A DNA stretch of 12,220 bases from JAGMXM01 sp964458325 (GTDB lineage: Bacteria; Verrucomicrobiota; Verrucomicrobiia; Limisphaerales; UBA1319). The notes below the pieces were generated by a model. That model searched no databases. It worked only from the letters and a program-made list of their open reading frames with translations, and had not been told where the DNA came from. The position numbers and the translations under genes are program-made. Each line of letters opens with the position of its first letter. Positions within the stretch are counted from its first letter, which is position 1. The stretch covers positions 1 through 12,220 of the forward strand of contig CAYWIM010000111.1 of the NCBI GenBank assembly GCA_964458325.1, written 5' to 3'. Below are positions 6,488-12,220 of this stretch, piece by piece.

Positions 6488-8563
6488 ATGCGCATCATGA
6501 ATCGCCTCGCCCTCGCTTTGGTGCTCCTCGGGAGCCATGCCGCCTGGTCCGCCGATCTCTTCGTTTCGCCCTCCGGCGACGACTCCCACCCCGGAACGCA
6601 GTCCCAGCCCCTGGCAACGCTCGCCGGCGCCCGGGATGCCATCCGCTCGCTCCACCCATCCGAGGCGCTCCCCCCGCCAGTCACCGTCCACTTCGCCCCC
6701 GGTACGTATCCCATCGACCGCCCCGTCGAGTTCGTTGCCTCCGACTCCGGCTCCGCCGCCGCTCCCATCGTGTACAAAGCCGATCCTGGCGCAACCGTCC
6801 GGCTCACCGGCGGGCGCAGCGTGACCGGGTGGCGCCCGGTCACGGACCCCGCCATCCTCCAGCGCCTCCCCATCGAGGCGCGCACAGCCGTGCGGGTGGC
6901 CGACCTCCGCGCGCTCGGCATCGCCGAGGTGGGACGCCTTCAGGTCCGCGGGTTCGGCGCCGGCAACCCGCCCGCCGAGGCGGAGCTTTTCTACAACGAT
7001 GAGCCCATGACCCTCGCCCGCTGGCCCAACCAAGGATACCGCGGCGCCCGGGCCAAGCAGGACGACCGCGTCGTCATCGTCGATACCGATCGCGTCGCGC
7101 GCTGGACCGCGGAAAAAGATCCCTGGGTTCTTGCCTATTGGCATCATGACTGGGCCGAGCTCTACGAGCCGCTGGCAGGGGTCGATCCCGCCCGGACCGC
7201 CCTGGTCCGCACCGCTCACATCAAGCCAGTCTACGGCGTGACGCCCGATCGCGCGCGGTGGTACGCTTTCAACCTCCTGGCCGAGCTCGACTCCCCCGGC
7301 GAGTATTACCTCGACCGCGAGAATGGCCGGCTCTACTTCTGGCCGCCGCACCCAGGCGGGAGCGCTGTCCTCTCCATGACCGAGGGATTGATCCGCGCTA
7401 GCCGCCTCTCCCACGTCACCTTCCGCGGCTTGACTCTCGAAGCCTGCCGCGGCACAGCGGCCACGTTCACGGACGGCGCCGATTGCCGCATCGTCGGCTG
7501 CACGATCCGCAATGTCGGCGGCGGAGCCGTCCGCGTCGCCGGAGGCAGCCGGCATGAGGTGTACGGATGCGATGTCTGTTTCACGGGCCACGGGGGGATC
7601 ACCCTGAACGGCGGCCAGCGCGCCACGCTCGTCCCCTCCCGCCATAACGCCGAAAACAACCATGTCCACCATTACGCGCGCCGAGCTCGCACCTACCAGC
7701 CCGCCATCTCCGTCGGCGGCGTCGGCAATCGTATCGCTCACAACCTCATCCACGACGGCCCCCATATGGCCCTTTCCGCCGAAGGCAACGACCACGTCGT
7801 CGAATTCAACGAGATCCATAACGTCGTCGAGGAAAGCGGCGACGCCGGCGCCTACTACGTGGGACGCGACTGGACCCAGCGTGGCAATATCCTCCGTTAC
7901 AATTACTGGCACGATATCCTGGGATCGACCGGCTATGGCGGCATGACCATCTACCTCGACGACCAGCACTGCGGCCACACGATCCACGGCAATCTGTTCG
8001 TGCGCTGCATGCAGGCCGTGTTCATCGGAGGCGGCGATGACAACGTGGTCACCAATAATGTCTTCCTCGGCTGCTGGAAAGCCGCTCATCTCGACAACCG
8101 CGGCATGGGCTGGCAGAAAGCCGCCACCGACAATCCCCAGGATACTCTCCGCTCGCGCCTCCGCGCCGTCCCCTACACCAACAGCCTCTGGCGCGCCCGC
8201 TACCCCACCCTGCCCAATATCCTCGACGACGACCCCGGCGTCCCTAAACGCAATCTCTTCGCCCGCAATATCAGCGCCGGCGCCAAGTGGGATGACATCA
8301 CCCCATCCATCCGCCACCTCCAGACGATCACCAACAACCTCGTCTTCGACGCCGACCCCGACTGGGCTCGCCTGATCCAGGATCCGGCCGGCCAGCCGGC
8401 CCAGATCGAATTCCGCGATCCCGCCGCCGTCGAAGCGATCGGGTTCGCCCCCCTGCCCCTGTCCCGCATGGGCCTCTACGCCGATGAACGCCGCGCCCGC
8501 TGGCCGGTCCAGCATGAGTCGCGCCCCGTCCGCCTTCCCACCCTTCCCAACCGTTCCCGCTGA
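6488..8563 (+). CDS. Secreted right-handed parallel beta-helix protein, possible glycosidase
   Basis: A 691-residue exported protein. Residues 1-22 form a Sec signal peptide (RLALALVLLGSHAAWSA, cut after Ala22). The mature protein opens with LFVSPSGDDSHPGTQSQPLA, the usual start of carbohydrate-active beta-helix proteins, then a domain with TGGRSVTGW. From about 300 to 600 come short repeated strand-turn units rich in Asn, Gly and His, such as NRIAHNLIHDGPHMAL, VVEFNEIHNV and NILRYNYWHDI. Acidic clusters DAGAYYVGRDW (452-462) and YLDDQHCGHTIHGN (Asp491/492) are candidate active-site residues. Similar patterns occur in beta-helix glycosidases such as GH141, but I cannot assign the family firmly; a polysaccharide lyase or a binding protein is possible. 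An ATG at 6497 is an alternative start; AGG at 6481-6483 is rather close to 6488. It follows the permease by 34 bp, and the next gene begins 52 bp after its stop. Confidence 0.85.
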   Translation: MRIMNRLALALVLLGSHAAWSADLFVSPSGDDSHPGTQSQPLATLAGARDAIRSLHPSEALPPPVTVHFAPGTYPIDRPVEFVASDSGSAAAPIVYKADPGATVRLTGGRSVTGWRPVTDPAILQRLPIEARTAVRVADLRALGIAEVGRLQVRGFGAGNPPAEAELFYNDEPMTLARWPNQGYRGARAKQDDRVVIVDTDRVARWTAEKDPWVLAYWHHDWAELYEPLAGVDPARTALVRTAHIKPVYGVTPDRARWYAFNLLAELDSPGEYYLDRENGRLYFWPPHPGGSAVLSMTEGLIRASRLSHVTFRGLTLEACRGTAATFTDGADCRIVGCTIRNVGGGAVRVAGGSRHEVYGCDVCFTGHGGITLNGGQRATLVPSRHNAENNHVHHYARRARTYQPAISVGGVGNRIAHNLIHDGPHMALSAEGNDHVVEFNEIHNVVEESGDAGAYYVGRDWTQRGNILRYNYWHDILGSTGYGGMTIYLDDQHCGHTIHGNLFVRCMQAVFIGGGDDNVVTNNVFLGCWKAAHLDNRGMGWQKAATDNPQDTLRSRLRAVPYTNSLWRARYPTLPNILDDDPGVPKRNLFARNISAGAKWDDITPSIRHLQTITNNLVFDADPDWARLIQDPAGQPAQIEFRDPAAVEAIGFAPLPLSRMGLYADERRARWPVQHESRPVRLPTLPNRSR

Positions 8564-8615
8564 AGTTCGTCTCATCAACATGATCGACATCCACAGGAAT
8601 CCCATCCATCCGCTC

Positions 8616-11213
8616 ATGAAAACTCCACTGACCATTCACCTGGCCACGCTCCTGGCTTTGGCTTTCCTCCCCGCTTGCTCGACTGCCCCCAATCCGCCGG
8701 ACCCCGCGGTGGGCCCGCTCGCCGCCGGCGGCCATGTCGTTCCGACCTTCCAGTTGCTCCATCCCGCCGGCCAATCCCTCGAGTTCGGCGGACGGCCGGT
8801 CGATCTGGTCCTTTCACCCGACGGCCAAAGGCTCTTCGTCAAGGACAACCGCGGCCTGGTCGTGATCGATGCCGCCACCTGGACCGTGCGCCAGGAACTC
8901 AAGCTCAGCGGCGGCGGCGGATCCACCCATGGCCTCGCCATCACCCGCGACGGGGCTCGGCTCTACTATTCGACGGCCGAAAATGCCCTCTGGGAAGCCT
9001 CCGTCGCTCTCGAGGGCAAGGCCGCCTGGAAACGGAAGATCACGCTCAACGGCCCCGGCGGGAAAGGCAACTCGCACGCCGGCGGCATCGCCCTGGCACC
9101 CGATGAAACCGTTGCCTACGTCTGCCTCTCTCGTAACAACAGCCTGGCCGTGGTCGACCTCGCTGGAGGCAAGCTGTTGCGGGAAATCCCGGTCGGCATC
9201 GCTCCCTACGACGTCGTCCTGGCCGCAGGCGGCAAGCGCGCCTACGTCTCGAACTGGGGCGGACGTCATGCGCGCGAAACGGACCGCACCGCCCTTTCGT
9301 CCGGGACGCCCGCCGTCGTGGACGAGCGCGGCGTCGCCGCCTCGGGAACCGTCTCGGTCGTCGACCTCGAGGCCGGCCGTGAGATCGCCTCGATCGCCGT
9401 CGGGCTGCACCCGTCCGATCTGCTCCTGAGCGCCGACCAGCGCACGCTCTTTGTCGCCAACGCTAACTCGGATACGGTCAGCGTCATCGACACCGCCTCG
9501 AATGCGGTGGCGGAGACAGTCCTGGTGCGGCCGGATCCGACGCTGCCCTTTGGCAGCGCGCCCAACGCGCTGGCGCTGGATCCGTCGGGCTCGACGCTCC
9601 TGGTGGCCAACGGCGGCAACAACGCCGTGGCCGTCCTGGCGAAGGCGCCCGGCGCCTCCTGGCAGCTGACCGGCTTCGTGCCCACCGCCTGGTATCCCGG
9701 CGCACTGGCCGTCGATGCCGCGCACATCTACGTCGCCAATGTCAAGGGCCTCGGCTCCCGCAACCCCGCTGCGCGCAAGACCGGTTGGAATAGCCATTAC
9801 CACCTCGGATCCGTCAGCAAGGTCCCCATCCCCGCCGCTCCCTCGCTCGAGAGTTACACCGCCCAGGTCCGGAAAGATGGGCGCGTCCCCGAGATCCTCC
9901 GCTCCTACGAGAGGACGACGCGCCCCCAACGTCCCGTTCCCGTGCCTCGACACCTCGGCGATCCTTCGGTCTTCGAGCACGTGATCTACATCATCAAGGA
10001 GAACCGGACCTACGACCAGGTGCTCGGCGACCTGCCCCAAGGCAACGGCGATCCGTCCCTCTGCATCTTCGGCCGGGAGGTGACTCCCAATCATCACGCC
10101 CTCGCTGAACAATTCGTCCTGCTGGACAACTACTACTGCAACGGGGTCCTCTCGGCCGACGGCCATGCCTGGGCCACGGAAGGTTATGTGACCGATTATC
10201 TCGAGAAATCGTTCGGCGGATTCACCCGCAGCTACCCGTTCTCGGGCGACGATCCACTGAGCTTCGCCTCGACGGGGTTCATCTGGGATGCCGTCCTGCT
10301 GGGCGGCCTGTCGTTCCGCAATTACGGCGAGATGAGCAAGACCGCCACCACCCCCTCCAGCGCCGCGTTCCTCGACATCTGGAAGGATTATCAAGACCGC
10401 ACCGGGCGCATCGAGTTCCGTCATGACATCCAGATCGACACGCTCCGGCGCTACAGCTGCCCGAAGTCGCCCGGCTGGAACATGCGAATCCCAGACCAGA
10501 TCCGCGCCGACGTTTTCCTGGCCGAGCTGCAGGACGCCGAGCGGCAAGGCTCCTGGCCCAGCCTCACGATTGTGTTCCTTCCCAGCGATCACACCTCGGG
10601 CACGCGCCCCGGCAGCCCCACCCCCCGCGCCCAGGTCGCCGACAACGACCTCGCCGTGGGCCGGATCGTCGAGGCCGTCTCCCGCAGCCGGTTCTGGCCC
10701 AAAACCTGCCTCTTCGTGATCGAGGACGATCCCCAGGCCGGATTCGACCACGTCGATGGCCATCGCTCGCTCTGCCTCGTCGCCAGCCCCTATACCCGGC
10801 GCGGCGCTGTCATCAGCGATTTCTTCAATCAGACATCGGTCCTCCACACCATCGAGCGGATCCTGGGTATCCCGCCCATGAACCAGATGGACGCCCTCGC
10901 TCCCCTGATGACATCTTGTTTCACCCCGAAGCCCGATTTCTCGGCATACACCTGCCTGCCCAGCCGGATCGCGCTCGACGAGATGAATCCGCCCGCCAGC
11001 GCCCTGGGTTCGCTCGACCGGCAGTGGGCGCTCGCCAGCCTCGATCAGCCGTTCGACGATGTCGATCAGGCCGACGAAGACACGCTCAACCGGATTCTCT
11101 GGCATTCGGCCAAAGGCGCCGACACTCCCTATCCCGCCCAGTGGGCCGGAGCCCATGGCAGGGGGCTCAAGGCGCTCGGTTTGACATTCGCCCCTCAGAC
11201 CGAAGACGATTGA
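8616..11213 (+). CDS. Lipoprotein with YncE-like beta-propeller fused to a phosphoesterase
   Basis: An 865-residue protein with a lipoprotein signal: MKTPLTIHLATLLALAFLPA followed by Cys21 (lipobox LPAC). The next residue is Ser, so outer-membrane sorting is likely. Residues about 55-400 are YncE/cytochrome-D1-like beta-propeller blades, with repeats such as RPVDLVLSPDGQRLFV, HPSDLLLSADQRTLFVANAN and APNALALDPSGSTLLVANGG. Residues about 452-770 are a PF04185-type phosphoesterase of the alkaline phosphatase superfamily: IIKENRTYDQVLG (Glu462, Asn463), LSADGHAWATEGY (Ser513 a candidate nucleophile), FLPSDHTSGT and FVIEDDPQAGFDHVDGHRS (Asp704, Asp705, His712 candidate metal ligands). This arrangement is known as bifunctional YncE/alkaline phosphatase family proteins; the substrate is unknown. 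The frame is open further upstream (ATG at 8484 overlapping the previous gene, and at 8580), but 8616 gives a normal signal peptide. The following gene starts 49 bp later. Confidence 0.9.
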   Translation: MKTPLTIHLATLLALAFLPACSTAPNPPDPAVGPLAAGGHVVPTFQLLHPAGQSLEFGGRPVDLVLSPDGQRLFVKDNRGLVVIDAATWTVRQELKLSGGGGSTHGLAITRDGARLYYSTAENALWEASVALEGKAAWKRKITLNGPGGKGNSHAGGIALAPDETVAYVCLSRNNSLAVVDLAGGKLLREIPVGIAPYDVVLAAGGKRAYVSNWGGRHARETDRTALSSGTPAVVDERGVAASGTVSVVDLEAGREIASIAVGLHPSDLLLSADQRTLFVANANSDTVSVIDTASNAVAETVLVRPDPTLPFGSAPNALALDPSGSTLLVANGGNNAVAVLAKAPGASWQLTGFVPTAWYPGALAVDAAHIYVANVKGLGSRNPAARKTGWNSHYHLGSVSKVPIPAAPSLESYTAQVRKDGRVPEILRSYERTTRPQRPVPVPRHLGDPSVFEHVIYIIKENRTYDQVLGDLPQGNGDPSLCIFGREVTPNHHALAEQFVLLDNYYCNGVLSADGHAWATEGYVTDYLEKSFGGFTRSYPFSGDDPLSFASTGFIWDAVLLGGLSFRNYGEMSKTATTPSSAAFLDIWKDYQDRTGRIEFRHDIQIDTLRRYSCPKSPGWNMRIPDQIRADVFLAELQDAERQGSWPSLTIVFLPSDHTSGTRPGSPTPRAQVADNDLAVGRIVEAVSRSRFWPKTCLFVIEDDPQAGFDHVDGHRSLCLVASPYTRRGAVISDFFNQTSVLHTIERILGIPPMNQMDALAPLMTSCFTPKPDFSAYTCLPSRIALDEMNPPASALGSLDRQWALASLDQPFDDVDQADEDTLNRILWHSAKGADTPYPAQWAGAHGRGLKALGLTFAPQTEDD

Positions 11214-11262
11214 TCTCTTGCTCCTGCATCGCGAAAACGAGCCCACACGAAAGGAATGTTCC

Positions 11263-12220
11263 ATGGCTGACGACTTCTGCTGCAGCGGCGGCCGGTGCCG
11301 GCCCCCTTTGCCCCCCGAACTCACGCGGCGCAACTTCATCCGCTCGATGGCGGTGGGCGCCGCCGGGATCGCCGTGAGCCCGGAACTGCTCGGCGCCGCA
11401 CCCCCGACCGCTCTCACCCTGCCCCGGCCGGCGAATCGGCCGGCGTATCCCATCACCCCGCCACGCGTCTACCGCGGCGCCAATCTCGAAGCCGTCGCCA
11501 TGCCCATCGGCGGCATCGGCACTGGCACAGTCTGGCTCGATGGCCAGGGCCGCCTCGGCGTCTGGCAGATCTTCAATAACCTCAACGAAACCCGCATCCC
11601 GAACGGATTCTTCGCCGTCCGCGTCCGGTCCGGGAACACCGCTCCCATCCTGCGCGTCCTTCAGACGGTTCCCGAGGAGCCCATTCAGCCAGTGGAATCG
11701 ATCGTGTTCGAGGGCGGCTACCCCATCGCGCGACTCGATTTCAGCGATCCCGCCCTGCCGGTCGAGCTGCGCCTCGAAGCCTTCAATCCGTTCATCCCCA
11801 CCGATGCCGCCCATTCGTCCCTGCCGTGCGCGCTATTCCGGTTTACCGCCCGCAATCCGGGCGCTGCGCCCGTGGACCTGACGCTCATCGCGACCTGCCA
11901 GAACGCCATTGGCAGCGGCGGCGATCCTGGCGTTCGGGAGAACCGGTTCCCGGGTTACGGGCGCAACCGCAATCGAGTCGTGCGCGATCCCGGCCTCGTG
12001 GCGGTGGCGATGGAAAAGGCCATCGATCCTTTGCCATCCTGCCCCGTCAAGGTCCGCGCTCGAACGGGCGAAATCGTCGCCAGCCCCGAGCGCCGCTGGT
12101 TCGCCGCATTGCCTAACCTGACTCAATCCGCCGCCGAAGCCTGGGTCCGGATCGCTGACCAGGGCGGCGCCGTGGTCGTCGGGTCCGCTCCGCCGTCGTT
12201 CTTCGAATCGCCGGCCCTCC
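11263..12220 (+). CDS. Tat-exported GH116-like (GBA2-type glucosylceramidase) protein, partial
   Basis: The first 319 codons are present; the gene continues past the right edge. A twin-arginine signal is clear: TRRNFIRSM at 21-29, a hydrophobic stretch MAVGAAGIAVS, and a likely cut near Ala45/46 (LLGAAPP), so the enzyme would be exported folded. The n-region is unusual in having three cysteines, CCSGGRC at 6-12. From residue 70 the sequence YRGANLEAVAMPIGGIGTG, followed by LGVWQIFNN, is typical of the GH116 N-terminal beta-sandwich domain of non-lysosomal glucosylceramidases and related bacterial beta-glucosidases/xylosidases. The catalytic alpha/alpha-barrel would lie beyond the window, so activity cannot be checked. 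AAGGA at 11251-11255 sits seven bases before the ATG, a good ribosome site. It is probably co-transcribed with the two preceding exported proteins. Confidence 0.88.
   Translation, partial: MADDFCCSGGRCRPPLPPELTRRNFIRSMAVGAAGIAVSPELLGAAPPTALTLPRPANRPAYPITPPRVYRGANLEAVAMPIGGIGTGTVWLDGQGRLGVWQIFNNLNETRIPNGFFAVRVRSGNTAPILRVLQTVPEEPIQPVESIVFEGGYPIARLDFSDPALPVELRLEAFNPFIPTDAAHSSLPCALFRFTARNPGAAPVDLTLIATCQNAIGSGGDPGVRENRFPGYGRNRNRVVRDPGLVAVAMEKAIDPLPSCPVKVRARTGEIVASPERRWFAALPNLTQSAAEAWVRIADQGGAVVVGSAPPSFFESPAL

Noticed and set aside
8484..8615. Upstream starts (8484, 8580) for the phosphoesterase lipoprotein
   Set aside because: The start at 8484 overlaps the beta-helix gene and puts 44 residues before the signal peptide; 8580 gives an overlong n-region. 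The ATG at 8616 gives a normal 20-residue lipoprotein signal.
6479..8635. Minus-strand open frame of 718 codons opposite the beta-helix gene
   Set aside because: It mirrors the plus-strand gene, which has a signal peptide, recognisable repeats and a family start motif. High GC with a biased third position removes stops from the opposite strand. The antisense protein has no recognisable motif.
11256..11270. Four-codon frame overlapping the start of the GH116-like gene
   Set aside because: The ribosome site is only about one base from its ATG, so it is unlikely to be translated.
8814..11456. Minus-strand open frame of 880 codons opposite the propeller-phosphoesterase gene
   Set aside because: Shadow of a well-supported gene; Asp-, Gly- and Glu-rich low-information sequence that runs across two plus-strand genes and the gap between them.

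Overview
GC-rich bacterial chromosome segment with tightly packed genes and strong codon periodicity. The F-type ATP synthase subunits resemble those of the Planctomycetes-Verrucomicrobia-Chlamydiae group. This fits with the very large two-FtsX-domain permease and the run of secreted beta-helix, YncE/phosphoesterase and GH116-like proteins. Verrucomicrobiota is my best guess from memory of family patterns; I could not run a comparison.

Left part (1-2087, minus strand): the start of an ATP synthase operon read right to left, atpB (a), atpE (c), atpF (b), atpH (delta, cut by the window edge). F1 genes would be expected beyond base 1. No atpI-like gene precedes atpB. The delta subunit seems to lack about 45 residues of the usual N-terminal domain. 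The c subunit has an eight-alanine run in helix 1.

Middle (2088-2422): a divergent, non-coding control region of about 335 bp. It holds a C/G-tract hairpin over the annotated atpB start, an AT-rich element readable as a -10 box on both strands, a long imperfect inverted repeat, and a -10 box so close to the next start codon that the transcript may be leaderless.

Right part (2423-12220, plus strand): an ABC ATPase overlaps (ATGA) a 1098-residue, probably 10-helix FtsX/MacB-type permease. They form one exporter or extractor of unknown substrate, with no adaptor gene nearby. After 34 bp come three closely spaced genes for exported proteins: a Sec-secreted right-handed beta-helix protein (possible glycosidase), a lipoprotein joining a YncE-like beta-propeller to a phosphoesterase of the alkaline phosphatase superfamily, and a Tat-exported protein with a GH116 (GBA2-like glucosylceramidase) N-terminal domain, cut by the right edge. 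Together these three look like a small extracytoplasmic catabolic cassette for a glycan or glycoconjugate; that role is inferred.

No RNA gene, transposon, CRISPR array or clear rho-independent terminator was seen.
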